The translations under genes and the position numbers were made by a program. A stretch of DNA of 49,729 nt from a virus: IMG/VR virus record IMGVR_UViG_3300022818_000040, positions 1-49,729 of that record. One strand, given 5' to 3'. Below are positions 18,501-26,623 of the stretch, piece by piece (positions within the stretch are counted from its first letter, which is position 1; the number at the start of each line of letters is the position of its first letter). The notes under the pieces are model-generated. The model was not told the DNA's origin. It saw only the letters and a program-made list of their open reading frames with translations, and ran no database searches.

Positions 18501-19394
18501 GGTGTAATGGACATAACAGGACACGGACCGAAAGATAAAGCAGACAGAGATATGTGGGAACGACAAGGTTACGAACCCAACCATATTTATATAGGTGGAA
18601 AAGGAATTAGTTATCAGAATATTAATCCCTTCAATGTAATTTTAGGGATAGCAGGGAATTGGCGAGATGACAACAGATATAACAAAAAACCTAAAGAAGA
18701 TGATTATAATTTTATACAAAAAGTTACTTCTGTATTAGCAGGTACACTATCTACATTAACAGACCAATCATTTATGCAGGGTGCATCAAATTTCTTTACT
18801 TTTATCAAAACAGAAAATCCCGATTATCTTACGCAAATGGCAACGAATATTACTACCCCTAATGTGTTAGGAACAGTAAAAGATACAAAACAATATATAA
18901 CAGGTAATAAACCCACTTTTGAAGCAGATACTTGGTGGGAATCCATAAAGAGAAAAGTAGGATTAAACGAAGGGTTAAAACCAAAATTAGACGTATTTGG
19001 TGAACAGAAACAAAATACTTATGAAAGATTCCCATTTTTTCCTAAATCAATTGGCAAAGACCCGACAAGTAAATACTTACTTGAAAATAATCTTAACGTA
19101 GGTTATCCGAGTAAGACTACAAAAATAGATGATAAACAAATGACGGATGAACAATACAGATACTATATGCAGGAAAGTGGTAAAAGGTTATATAATGAAT
19201 TAAAAAGTTTAATTCCTCAAATCAAAAATAAAACACTTGAAGAACAACAAAAAGAAATAGATAAAACAAGAGATGACATAAGGGATAAGGTGAAAGAAGA
19301 AATGAAGGGAAGCAAAACAAATAGCAAACCTAAAAAATTAGGTGAAAGTAATAATAGTGGAACTAAACCAAAAATTAAAAAATTAGGTGAATAA
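15579..19394 (+). CDS. Large internal virion protein with ART-like segment
   Basis: 1271 residues starting at TTG, coupled to the gene above by a 4-nt overlap. The largest protein of the window, placed as an ejected inner-core protein. Residues ~356-460 look like an ADP-ribosyltransferase-like polyvalent domain: VYRGERTG (Arg in the YRG motif), then GQWFTTKPENAEWYG, a helical middle, and VSYVSFENLKT as the final strand. Residues ~950-1030 contain a hydrophobic stretch (VAGTVLYTGIGTLIANGV) and the pattern RQGYEPNHIYIGGKGISYQN...NPFNVILG, known from large phage internal and polyvalent proteins. The C-terminus is Lys-rich. It is likely injected with the DNA. The ADP-ribosyltransferase call needs a profile search; catalytic competence is unproven. 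Confidence 0.65.
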   Translation: MIENNPYYTQVKAPSKWQGSIDDPKPTGTPKEESPLATSEVMTPEQPKPIVPPKSELWHSLNQIYFKDYPKNEKGGISFTPTKDQEAILKTRYGIRIKEGENNIISNDAILDVTGFNDFYKKHTETTLDKKGEEIKTEEIPVKAEAPLNMQNAPNEMKTPEVYKTTSFSNEGLEYGKKYFSDPDIGKRIKTNIDEFTAESSQAFSGLVDKLDNFKNPDPEKRDLTGVANDIFDLSMMPFNAMSKTLSVVPGGEDVNKILFAVPNAVGEGIYYGTDKLFPDLDEKYKKLITNVGTVALLYGMGKVGKINTPEFRTKVMEGIKTNLPKIWDELNKPLPGMENVKTQGISFGKSKKEIEVYRGERTGEKQESKGQWFTTKPENAEWYGEVSKTKINTEKFIDLTSTEKRNELLKNTDIPEVLWDKNNAEVQNALYDEAQKLGYKGMIVKDMFFGKEDVSYVSFENLKTDKITTEGIKPEVPKVEEVKPEIAIEKLYENNLKEKSLTGELPTEPFTEDKLLNRVTPPMGEKPQTTKGYNEKTLHPDLEKSIPNILDEITEFNKIRGERLTNEQTKKASLDYATNLSDEKIIRMDRGTTMNAVELTGSRLYVEDKLLKLNDKVEKLSSEGSPINIKENTQELAKDLYMLMKVQAVGTEVARSTQSMRIRINESMIKGLEKLNVEYAKINPEHAQILSDILHDYKKANNATLKDRIFFWYYNSILSSPYTDLANVTGNVSSLGFEFMSQLLNPYAIAKGDFVPLLKGLTKGIKEGSMEAKLELKGEREVLSKFDDLDKNYFHRYSLHPKSTIGKFGNAILPTTRLGVEDAFFRKIFEGVEGEVLSNRLAKKEKISIDDVKKTMKEVMDNPTLVDSKSREYRRLYKEMKSYADYGVFQTELGKYGKAIESLSQNYFVKPIIPFVKIATNILKHGIDTTPLGLTRLLGEKAKDMSMREKEHIVRRVVAGTVLYTGIGTLIANGVMDITGHGPKDKADRDMWERQGYEPNHIYIGGKGISYQNINPFNVILGIAGNWRDDNRYNKKPKEDDYNFIQKVTSVLAGTLSTLTDQSFMQGASNFFTFIKTENPDYLTQMATNITTPNVLGTVKDTKQYITGNKPTFEADTWWESIKRKVGLNEGLKPKLDVFGEQKQNTYERFPFFPKSIGKDPTSKYLLENNLNVGYPSKTTKIDDKQMTDEQYRYYMQESGKRLYNELKSLIPQIKNKTLEEQQKEIDKTRDDIRDKVKEEMKGSKTNSKPKKLGESNNSGTKPKIKKLGE

Positions 19395-19424
19395 ATGTTA
19401 TACAAAATTAAATATAAAAATAAA

Positions 19425-19811
19425 ATGAAAAAATTAATTGTAATCTTAATTCTGTTTTGTGCCAGTTACACTATGGCACAAGAAGATTGGAGTTTGGGGA
19501 CTTACTCATTCACTAAAACCGATTTATTAACAACCGTAGATACTTTAACAAGGCATATCTCATCCACCGGTACAAGTGTGGGTACTTATGCTAAAAATTG
19601 GTATCAGGTTATGATATGGACAAGTGATACAATTTATGTAAGCACAAGTTCAAGTTTCCCTGCAACAAATACTACTACGCTATATCCGAGTGAATACTGG
19701 ATAACAGAACAAATATCAGTTAATACTTCTAATATGTACTGGAAATCAGCACTATCGGGAAGCAGGGTAGCAATACCCGTTACAATAAGAGTAAGAATAA
19801 TATACCATTAA
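19425..19811 (+). CDS. Small exported protein
   Basis: 128 residues from the ATG at 19425, chosen over an ATG at 19395 because it gives an intact signal peptide (MKKLIVILILFCASYTMAQ). The mature part is Thr/Ser/Tyr-rich and probably all-beta. First of four genes with export signals that follow the internal virion proteins. No family recognised. Confidence 0.65.
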   Translation: MKKLIVILILFCASYTMAQEDWSLGTYSFTKTDLLTTVDTLTRHISSTGTSVGTYAKNWYQVMIWTSDTIYVSTSSSFPATNTTTLYPSEYWITEQISVNTSNMYWKSALSGSRVAIPVTIRVRIIYH

Positions 19812-19823
19812 AGGAGAAAAAAA

Positions 19824-20954
19824 ATGAAAAAATTAATAATTTTAATATTACTGTTAGTTGCAACAAGCTGTCAGGCACAGGATTGGGGAAGAACGGTACA
19901 CGATACGACAATTCAGAATTTCAATGTAAACCTCGACACAACCCGCATCCCCTACCTCTCGAAGAATAATGTATTTACAGGGGTGAATACTTGGAACTCT
20001 AACATTATTACTCGAAGGATATATCTTGTAAATGATTCAATTGCAATTCCTTATAATACAATAGCAAGTGCAATATCTGCTTGGAGTAGAGGTAAAACAA
20101 TATTACTTTCAGGCGGTACATTTAGCGAAAATATTATACTTAATCAAGATAGTATGATTATTGTTGGAATGTCAAAAGAGAATACCAAAATAAATAATTT
20201 ATCTATACGGGGTAAAGATTGTGTGGTAAGAAATTTAACAATAGGAGGAGATTGTTCAATAATTAATTCAACAGTTAATTATTTTAAAGAGGGAACTGAG
20301 ATAATTGAATGTATTTTATTAGGTAATATAAATATCGGCTCTTCCGATACCGTTAATAGCTATCCTTTTATTTTTAGAAGCTGTGATATAATAGGAGAAT
20401 CAAAATCAATTAACTCTTACAATGAATGTTACAATAATGTTTTTTTTGATTGTTTTATCAAAAGTGGTCACGATACTTCGATGTTGACAATAAATATATA
20501 TCAAGGTCATTTAGGTTTTAATAGTGGCAGACAAACTAATTTAAAATCATTGTATTTAAATAATGCTAATCATTATGTTGTGATAGGTTTTAAAAATTGC
20601 CAAGACGTAGAAATTTTTCACGGGATTTTCAATGATTCTTCTAACAACAATTATGCGGTTTTTGTATTTATTCAAACAACATTACTTCTGGCAGACACTA
20701 CAACGTGGACAATAAATGGAAAAGTTGAATTAGATTTGTGGCATTGCAAAATTGGCAGACCAAGTATAGTATTTAATTCAACAGCAATGAGTAGGTGGGA
20801 ATACACTACTGACGTAGGTTGGGGAACACAATCCACAATAACAGGAACAGGAGTAGGGTCTTTACATATATATTATTCTATTTTTGGATGTCCTGCTCCA
20901 GCTGGATTAGGAAGAGATGCCTACAATGCTTGGAATAATTTACTTGACGCATAA
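19824..20954 (+). CDS. Exported beta-helix protein (spike/fibre-like)
   Basis: 376 residues. MKKLIILILLLVATSCQAQ is a signal peptide whose Cys in VATSCQ could be a lipoprotein site, although the -3 residue is Ala rather than Leu/Val/Ile. Residues ~70-220 show short repeated strands (TILLSGGTFSENIIL, MIIVGMSKENTKI, IRGKDCVVRNLTIGGD) typical of right-handed parallel beta-helices such as tail spikes and polysaccharide lyases. Preceded by AAGGAG. It may be a spike or a secreted surface-glycan enzyme; no catalytic residues can be assigned. Confidence 0.65.
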   Translation: MKKLIILILLLVATSCQAQDWGRTVHDTTIQNFNVNLDTTRIPYLSKNNVFTGVNTWNSNIITRRIYLVNDSIAIPYNTIASAISAWSRGKTILLSGGTFSENIILNQDSMIIVGMSKENTKINNLSIRGKDCVVRNLTIGGDCSIINSTVNYFKEGTEIIECILLGNINIGSSDTVNSYPFIFRSCDIIGESKSINSYNECYNNVFFDCFIKSGHDTSMLTINIYQGHLGFNSGRQTNLKSLYLNNANHYVVIGFKNCQDVEIFHGIFNDSSNNNYAVFVFIQTTLLLADTTTWTINGKVELDLWHCKIGRPSIVFNSTAMSRWEYTTDVGWGTQSTITGTGVGSLHIYYSIFGCPAPAGLGRDAYNAWNNLLDA

Positions 20955-20976
20955 AAATATTAAATAAAAAATAATT

Positions 20977-21954
20977 ATGAAAAAGATAATCTTAATTTTA
21001 ATTTTCAGTTTTTTAGCCTTAGAATTACCGGCTCAAATAACTTCTCCAAATCCCAATAATGCGAAAGCAGATTCTTTGACTGCAAATTATTTAGAACTCA
21101 ATGGAAAATTATTAAAGAGTAATATTTTCTATGGATTAGATAGTTTTACTGTTGATAACGATATGATAACTAAACTTTATACTACTGTTACAACAAACCA
21201 AAGATTAATAAGTTTAAGGGGTTTGATTGGGTATTATGGTTCTGATTCATTGCTTCGTGCAAACAATGCTTTGGTCTATGCTTTCCCTAATCTTATAGGC
21301 ACGGAAGGAACTGTTATTAATTATGGGAATACTTATATATCATCTGGAACAGGGTTGTACGGAAGAATTTATAATCCTCCAGTTTACTCGAATAACTATA
21401 TTGATACTGCATTTGGAATCCACTCAACTGTTGAAACCGATAATGCTAACAATATAAAAACAAGTTACTTATTCCACGGAATAAACGTAATGAATGGGAG
21501 TACTGACAAATATGGTATTTATATAGATGCAGGCAAAAATTATTTAGGGGGGCAATTACAAGTACAGAATATTTTACCAATTGCTCACAACACATATACT
21601 CTCGGCACTCCGACTTTAGTATGGGATAAAACATATTCTAATGTATATAAAACTTCAGTATTTACTGTTTCAGGGACTACATTAAACTGCGATACTTCAA
21701 ATAGTTTCACAAAGATTTTAGATGCAAATGTAACTCTTGATTTAGCAAATATTTCAGATGGACAGGTTCTTAATATAACCACTATGAATGATTCTACTTA
21801 TACCGTTGCTTGGACTGCGACAGGACTCACGATTAAATGGAGTGGTGGTACTCCGATAGCAAGCACAGGGACTTTCGCACTTAGAAAAACGGACTTATGG
21901 AGTTTCACAAGACAGGGTAGTTTTGTTTATGGCTCGGTAGTGAAAGGATACTAA
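20977..21954 (+). CDS. Exported fibre-like protein
   Basis: 325 residues with an N-terminal signal (MKKIILILIFSFLALELPAQ). It is Asn/Thr/Tyr-rich with many short beta units. The segment ILPIAHNTYTLGTPTLVWDK resembles the LG.p...W...y motif near the end of tail fibres with chaperone-type ends, but no chaperone domain follows. The C-terminus is a compact beta region (KWSGGTPIASTGTFALRK). A receptor-binding or baseplate decoration role is plausible. Confidence 0.6.
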   Translation: MKKIILILIFSFLALELPAQITSPNPNNAKADSLTANYLELNGKLLKSNIFYGLDSFTVDNDMITKLYTTVTTNQRLISLRGLIGYYGSDSLLRANNALVYAFPNLIGTEGTVINYGNTYISSGTGLYGRIYNPPVYSNNYIDTAFGIHSTVETDNANNIKTSYLFHGINVMNGSTDKYGIYIDAGKNYLGGQLQVQNILPIAHNTYTLGTPTLVWDKTYSNVYKTSVFTVSGTTLNCDTSNSFTKILDANVTLDLANISDGQVLNITTMNDSTYTVAWTATGLTIKWSGGTPIASTGTFALRKTDLWSFTRQGSFVYGSVVKGY

Positions 21955-21955
21955 T

Positions 21956-22963
21956 ATGAAAAAATTAATTTTAATATTACTTTTAATTTCGAGTTCAGCA
22001 TTTGCACAAATCCCTTCTCTCGGTAGTTTGAGAGAAGGTGTAAGAGGCGGATATGAATTTGATGGAGTAACTCAATATGTAACTTCTGCTTTGACACAGA
22101 AAAATTCAAGTGTTTCATTTTGGATTTTACCGACTGTAACAAATCAAGCAGTATTAAATTTCGGAACTGATATGGGAATTACTTTTGATGGAAGTAATGT
22201 AATTACTTATGGTACTACATTTGCAGGGACTACAACTTATGTAAATGGAATTGTAGGAACTACACTCACACTTAATAGTTGGAATCACGTGGTTTGTGTT
22301 TATACTGAAATAACTCCGACAGTGTTAGAAATAGGCAGAGTTTCAACAACTTATTTCACAGGTAATATAAATCTTGTAAGAGTATTCAGTCGTGCATTGG
22401 TTCAGGCAGATATAAACTTATTATACAACAATGGCAGACCTGATCTATATGAATTATCTCCGAGTATAAATTGGAGTGCAAGTTTAAATCTTGCGACAAT
22501 AGTTAATAATGTTAGTTATCCTTTTGAGGTTTTTAGTAATGCTTCAACAACAGGATTTCACGCAGAGAATAGTTCGGCGGATGGTGTTGTAACAACAACA
22601 GATGCAATTTCTTTTACGTCTAATAAATATAGAATGTCATTTACCTGTTCAGCTATAACGGGTACTGCTCCTTTTTACGCTCCCGCGAAAGCCACGAATA
22701 TAGCAGAATTGGCAGGTACTCTTACTTCAAATGTTTGTCAAGAGGGGAGCAATGTTTATGAATTTACGCCAACAGAAACTACCATAGGATGTTGTGGATG
22801 GTGGGTTAATTCTGGCAATACATCGTTTACTATTTCAAACTTTTCAATCACCAAAATCGGTTGCGTTGCCGAATATCTTCCGTTTAACAGAGATGCAAGC
22901 ACTTGGTATGAAAGTTTTAACGGATTAAATGGAAGCACTTACGGTAGTCCGAAGCAATATTAA
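21956..22963 (+). CDS. Exported LamG-like (concanavalin-fold) protein
   Basis: 335 residues with a signal peptide (MKKLILILLLISSSAFAQ). Residues ~35-165 fit a LamG/concanavalin-A-like lectin jelly roll: YEFDGVTQYVT, SVSFWILPT, LNSWNHVVCVYTE, GNINLVRVFSRAL and YNNGRPDLYE in the expected order. The C-terminal half is a second beta domain with two close Cys pairs (CCGWW region). Probably binds host glycans. Starts 1 nt after the preceding stop. Confidence 0.75.
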   Translation: MKKLILILLLISSSAFAQIPSLGSLREGVRGGYEFDGVTQYVTSALTQKNSSVSFWILPTVTNQAVLNFGTDMGITFDGSNVITYGTTFAGTTTYVNGIVGTTLTLNSWNHVVCVYTEITPTVLEIGRVSTTYFTGNINLVRVFSRALVQADINLLYNNGRPDLYELSPSINWSASLNLATIVNNVSYPFEVFSNASTTGFHAENSSADGVVTTTDAISFTSNKYRMSFTCSAITGTAPFYAPAKATNIAELAGTLTSNVCQEGSNVYEFTPTETTIGCCGWWVNSGNTSFTISNFSITKIGCVAEYLPFNRDASTWYESFNGLNGSTYGSPKQY

Positions 22964-23014
22964 CAATAGCATATTTTATAAACATAACTTAATAACTCGG
23001 AAAAGGATAAAACA

Positions 23015-23416
23015 ATGAATGTACCAGATATAAATTTAGTATTAAATGTTTTTCTAATTATCATAATCGGGATTGTAGGATACATTTTCAGGCGTGAACA
23101 AAAACGAATAGATGAATTAACAAAGTCAGATATGATTTTGAAGGACACAATTGGAGAATCAACACTAAAATCTAAAGCATCAGCTGTGGAAGAATCTCGT
23201 AAATTAAGAGAGGAGTTAACTGAAGATATGCGGATAATAAGGAAAGAAACGGTAGAGATAAAAAATAATTATCTTGAAAGATTTGAAACACAAAAAGACT
23301 TACTAATGAAACATCACGAGGAACTGATAACAAAATTTGGAGAAATAAAAAATATAGTAACTGAACAAAAGATACTTATTGAATTAATACAAAAAAATAA
23401 AGAAAAGGAGAAATAA
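23015..23416 (+). CDS. Membrane-anchored coiled-coil protein (lysis region)
   Basis: 133 residues. A short N-terminus and one membrane helix (~8-25, LVLNVFLIIIIGIVGYIF) are followed by ~100 residues of charged coiled coil. Topology resembles small phage proteins beside holins, or an inner-membrane spanin. It is 1 nt upstream of a small membrane protein gene, which suggests a lysis unit. Confidence 0.6.
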   Translation: MNVPDINLVLNVFLIIIIGIVGYIFRREQKRIDELTKSDMILKDTIGESTLKSKASAVEESRKLREELTEDMRIIRKETVEIKNNYLERFETQKDLLMKHHEELITKFGEIKNIVTEQKILIELIQKNKEKEK

Positions 23417-23417
23417 A

Positions 23418-23600
23418 ATGGATTTACTAACAGTAGTTATCGTCTTAGTAGTTGTAGGTTTTGCGTTATGGTTAATCAATCGCATACCTATGGAAGCAAC
23501 GGTTAAAACAATCTTGAACATAGTTGTTATAATCATAGTTGCAATTTGGGTTCTGAAAGTGTTGGGAGTTTTGGCTTATTTATCAAAAGTAACTATTTAA
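23418..23600 (+). CDS. Small two-span membrane protein, holin candidate
   Basis: 60 residues, almost entirely hydrophobic, with two spans (~3-20 and ~30-55) around a short polar turn (NRIPMEATVK). Size and location before the endolysin suit a class II-type holin. Holins are too diverse for more than a positional call. Confidence 0.5.
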   Translation: MDLLTVVIVLVVVGFALWLINRIPMEATVKTILNIVVIIIVAIWVLKVLGVLAYLSKVTI

Positions 23601-23618
23601 AAATTTTAATTAAGTAAA

Positions 23619-24029
23619 ATGAATCCATTAGATTTCCATTTGTTTTTATTCGGCGGCTTTGCGGCTCGACTTATAAAGTATTGGAGTGCCGGAGACTTTA
23701 CATCGACAGATACAACACCTGCAAGAATGAATTTGCCGAAAGTTGCGGCAAGTTTATTTATTGTGTTTTTATTTTATCTATTATTTTCTTTTGTAGATAT
23801 GAGTCAGTATTATGCTACCACAAACAAAGCTTTAATGGCGGGACTTTTTTATATCCTCGCTTCTTACACTGCCGATAGCACTTTTCAATGGTTAGTAGAA
23901 TTATATAATAATTGGAAAAAAGCAAAAACACTTGCAGGGTTACCATTGTCATCGCAGGCAGAGATTAAGCAAATTGATGCGACAGCAATACAGGATAAAA
24001 AAGATATAACGGAAAATAATAAACAATAA
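23619..24029 (+). CDS. Three-span membrane protein, alternative holin candidate
   Basis: 136 residues. Hydrophobic segments lie at ~5-20, ~48-66 and ~75-95, followed by a charged cytoplasmic-type tail (NNWKKAKTLAG and Lys/Gln-rich end). This profile also fits holin-like proteins of this host group. Either this or the gene at 23418 could form the lysis pore. Confidence 0.5.
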   Translation: MNPLDFHLFLFGGFAARLIKYWSAGDFTSTDTTPARMNLPKVAASLFIVFLFYLLFSFVDMSQYYATTNKALMAGLFYILASYTADSTFQWLVELYNNWKKAKTLAGLPLSSQAEIKQIDATAIQDKKDITENNKQ

Positions 24030-24037
24030 TTTTAAAA

Positions 24038-24170
24038 GGGTTGAGTGTTTTTCCTTAATTTAAAATTAAAAATGGTTAATAAATAATTAGCTCAATCCTT
24101 AATTTTATCAGGTCTTGACGCTTTGTTTTTAAGTAATGCAATTAACATTGAAAAATTTGTTAAGACCTGA
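24038..24170 (+). other. Paired stem-loops in the gap before the SGNH gene
   Basis: Stem A: GGGTTGAG (24038-24045) with CTCAATCC (24091-24098), including one G-T wobble. Stem B: TCAGGTCTT (24108-24116) with AAGACCTGA (24162-24170), perfect 9 bp. The 154-nt gap has no gene. The structures may terminate upstream transcription or shape the leader of the SGNH/endolysin mRNA. Confidence 0.5.
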
Positions 24171-24183
24171 ATTTTAAAAAACG

Positions 24184-24687
24184 ATGTTCATAGATATAAT
24201 AACTAAAATATTATTAAGTTTAACGTTAATGACTACTACTCCGAAATACTATATAACAGGACACTCTTGGGCGGTTGGTACATTTGAATCACTTGATAGC
24301 ATTGATACTATTGACTATAAATTAGAAGCGAAAACAGGTGCAAGTATGGACTGGAGTTTAAGACGAATTAAACGACTTGAACAAAACGAATATACAGCAA
24401 TAGTAATATTTACGGGGATTAACGACTATCGGAATGGTAACGAATTTATAAAAAACAAGTTTAATGAGTTAATAACCGAATCATTCAGAAAAGTATCAAA
24501 AGTTTATTTATTTAACATTCCTAAATACTATTTATTTGATGTAACCGAAATAAACGAATACTTGAATGGTTTACAGATTGAGGGATTAATTATATTAGAT
24601 GTTTGTAGTGAATACGAAAACTCTAATTCACTTCATCCACGTTCATATTTTAAAGCAAAACAACTATTTTTAAATTCAATAAAATAA
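24184..24687 (+). CDS. SGNH/GDSL-like hydrolase
   Basis: 167 residues. A hydrophobic N-terminal ~18 residues is followed by the family blocks in order: GHSWA with nucleophile candidate Ser28, Gly52 in KTGAS, GIND (78-81), and LHP with His151. These correspond to the Ser, Gly, Asn, His of SGNH esterases, which deacylate glycans, lipids or peptidoglycan. The acid normally three residues before His is Asn148 here, so the triad may be incomplete. It sits between holin candidates and endolysin, suggesting action on the cell envelope at lysis or on surface glycans. Confidence 0.75.
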   Translation: MFIDIITKILLSLTLMTTTPKYYITGHSWAVGTFESLDSIDTIDYKLEAKTGASMDWSLRRIKRLEQNEYTAIVIFTGINDYRNGNEFIKNKFNELITESFRKVSKVYLFNIPKYYLFDVTEINEYLNGLQIEGLIILDVCSEYENSNSLHPRSYFKAKQLFLNSIK

Positions 24688-24694
24688 AAGCTAT

Positions 24695-24865
24695 ATGCCT
24701 AAAAAAGTAATTAGTAAAGCGAAAACAAAAGAGGAATTAAAGGCGGCTTTGCAAATGATATTATATGATTACCATTGTTCAAATTATCAACTAACCTTGA
24801 TTGATGAAACGGTAGAACGAATTTTAAATAAACTATCTAAAAATTTAATTTATCCAAAATGTTAA
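24695..24865 (+). CDS. 56-residue hypothetical protein
   Basis: Starts with MPKKVISKAKTKEELKAALQ and reads through to a stop 7 nt inside the endolysin gene. Basic, helical, no signal. It fits exactly between the hydrolase and endolysin genes with an overlap, so it is probably real. No family recognised. Confidence 0.55.
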   Translation: MPKKVISKAKTKEELKAALQMILYDYHCSNYQLTLIDETVERILNKLSKNLIYPKC

Positions 24866-25686
24866 TCAAAAAGGGGAGTATCAGTCCGCTTGTTAAAGTG
24901 TGGCAGGAGTTCCTTAATGCACAGGGTTTTAATTGTGGAAAACCAGATGAAAATTTTGGCAGATTAACTTATAATGCAACGAAATTATTTCAGACCGGAA
25001 ATGGACTTGATGATGACGGAAAGGTTGGGGATTTAACTTTTAATAAAGCAAAAGAAAAGGGGTTTATTATGCCTGAGGTAACAAAAGATTTAATTGATAG
25101 AGATTATTTTTTCAGCAATGTATTAGGTAATAAACGGAATGTAATAGAACCATTATTTGATAAGTTTGACAAATCTGAATTATTAGATGACAGAAGGAAA
25201 TATGCTTATTTCCTTGCAACTGCCGAACTTGAAACAGCAGGGACTTTCAAACCTGTTATAGAAGGTTATTGGATTAAGAACAATAGAAAACAAACATTAT
25301 ATAATTATTATCAGCGTACAAATCCTTATGCACTAAAGGGTATATTCCCGAATGGTGTAAACGGTGTAAGTTATGAAGGTAGAGGATTCGTTCAAATAAC
25401 CTTATTGAGTAATTATATCACGTTTCAAAAATATGTATTAGATAAATATGGTGTTGATATAGTTGAGAATCCTGACAAATTGTTAGACTTTGATATTGCT
25501 TTTGATTGTTGCGAATTGGGAATGACAAACAGAGACTATTCATTTACAGGGAAAGTATTATCTGATTATATTAATGATAAAATAACAGATTTTTTTAATT
25601 CAAGAAAAATAATTAATGGTTTATCCGGTGCAGGTGAAATCGCAAAGAGGGCAGAATTATTTTATAAGTACTTACAATATGTTTGA
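24859..25686 (+). CDS. Endolysin: peptidoglycan-binding plus GH19-like domain
   Basis: 275 residues, no signal peptide. Residues ~1-70 form a PG_binding_1-type wall-binding domain (LVKVWQEFLNAQG, DENFGRLTYNATKLFQTGNG, DGKVGDLTFNKA). Residues ~95-270 resemble a chitinase-19/lysozyme-like catalytic domain: YFLATAELETAGTF with candidate acids Glu123/Glu125, YEGRGFVQIT (172-181), and NPDKLLDFDIAFDCCE. It degrades peptidoglycan at the end of infection after holin release. Domain order (binding first) is common in endolysins of Gram-negative hosts. It is flanked by the hydrolase and spanin candidates. Confidence 0.85.
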   Translation: MLIKKGSISPLVKVWQEFLNAQGFNCGKPDENFGRLTYNATKLFQTGNGLDDDGKVGDLTFNKAKEKGFIMPEVTKDLIDRDYFFSNVLGNKRNVIEPLFDKFDKSELLDDRRKYAYFLATAELETAGTFKPVIEGYWIKNNRKQTLYNYYQRTNPYALKGIFPNGVNGVSYEGRGFVQITLLSNYITFQKYVLDKYGVDIVENPDKLLDFDIAFDCCELGMTNRDYSFTGKVLSDYINDKITDFFNSRKIINGLSGAGEIAKRAELFYKYLQYV

Positions 25687-25732
25687 AGAAACAATAAAAA
25701 TATGAAAAAACTAATCAGAAAGGATAATCCGA

Positions 25733-25975
25733 ATGGCTGAAAAAATAAAAGAAATAACCTGCAAAGTCTTAATGTTTAAAATACCATTAGATGATTTTCT
25801 ATTTGCTATTCCATTAGCAGATAATACTTTCGGAGGTTCGCAATTACCTGAACCAGTATTTCCGGAACAAGCAACTGTAAAAGGACTGAAAAAGATATAT
25901 CCTAAACATAATTTCAAAGACATAAAATTAGACTATGCAGTAATAAGAGTTTACGTAAAAAAGGAGAAAAAATGA
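25733..25975 (+). CDS. Hypothetical protein of lysis region
   Basis: 80 residues, mixed alpha/beta, with a Pro-rich centre (GGSQLPEPVFPEQ) and a basic C-terminus (VYVKKEKK). It overlaps the next gene by 4 nt (ATGA). No membrane segment. Function unknown. Confidence 0.55.
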   Translation: MAEKIKEITCKVLMFKIPLDDFLFAIPLADNTFGGSQLPEPVFPEQATVKGLKKIYPKHNFKDIKLDYAVIRVYVKKEKK

Positions 25976-26310
25976 AAACACTCTGGGAATTTATCAAAAT
26001 CAACATAATACCTATAATCATTGTCTTGGCGGTGATTGTGGCGGTTATTATCTTCGCTGTAAAATTTAAAGGTTGTGGTAATGATACAATTAACACTAAT
26101 CGAGATAGTTTACAGGAATTGAAAATCGACAGTTTAACACTTTCAAATTCGAGAATTGAAATTAAGCTTGATTCGCTGTTTGTAATGATTGCAAACATTA
26201 ACATTGAGCAGAAAATTAATTATATAATCTATACAAAGGACAAAGAAATCCTAAACAATATGAGCAATGATTCACTTTATAATTGGCTAATTAATCAGTA
26301 TAAGAAGTGA
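25972..26310 (+). CDS. Inner-membrane spanin candidate
   Basis: 112 residues: a short basic N-terminus, one strong membrane helix (~10-30, NIIPIIIVLAVIVAVIIFAV), then an 80-residue charged helical ectodomain. This is the topology of Rz-type i-spanins that fuse inner and outer membranes after wall degradation, and it follows the endolysin gene. There is no obvious nested outer-membrane lipoprotein. A positional and topological call. Confidence 0.5.
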   Translation: MKTLWEFIKINIIPIIIVLAVIVAVIIFAVKFKGCGNDTINTNRDSLQELKIDSLTLSNSRIEIKLDSLFVMIANINIEQKINYIIYTKDKEILNNMSNDSLYNWLINQYKK

Positions 26311-26516
26311 AAAACATAGAAATCTGTTCGTATTGTAAAAAAGAAATGAGTATATGCGAATGTTCACATACACATATTCCCTATGGTAAGAAAACCCCTG
26401 TAACTCCTAACTATGACAACATTAAAGATTTGTATTCTTATAGTTATAAAATAAATGAAGAAATTTATGAATATGCTTTAAATGACAACAATAGAGATTT
26501 TATTTGCGAATTTTAA
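26307..26516 (+). CDS. Zinc-knuckle miniprotein
   Basis: 69 residues. CSYCKKEMSICECSHTH near the N-terminus gives CxxC, CxC and His ligands for one zinc. The rest is Tyr/Asn-rich and acidic. It overlaps the upstream gene by 4 nt. One of about seven small Cys-rich proteins in this genome; function unknown. Confidence 0.6.
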   Translation: MKNIEICSYCKKEMSICECSHTHIPYGKKTPVTPNYDNIKDLYSYSYKINEEIYEYALNDNNRDFICEF

Positions 26517-26623
26517 TAAAAAACAATTGGTAACCCTTGATTTCAAGGATTTACAAGGATTAGAAATAAATAGATGAATATAAACTTATTGATTATAAAT
26601 TTACAAGAAATCCCACAATATAA

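Noticed and set aside
25702-25740. 12-codon leader peptide before the gene at 25733
   Set aside because: Too short to judge and overlapping the real start by 8 nt; no attenuator structure was seen.
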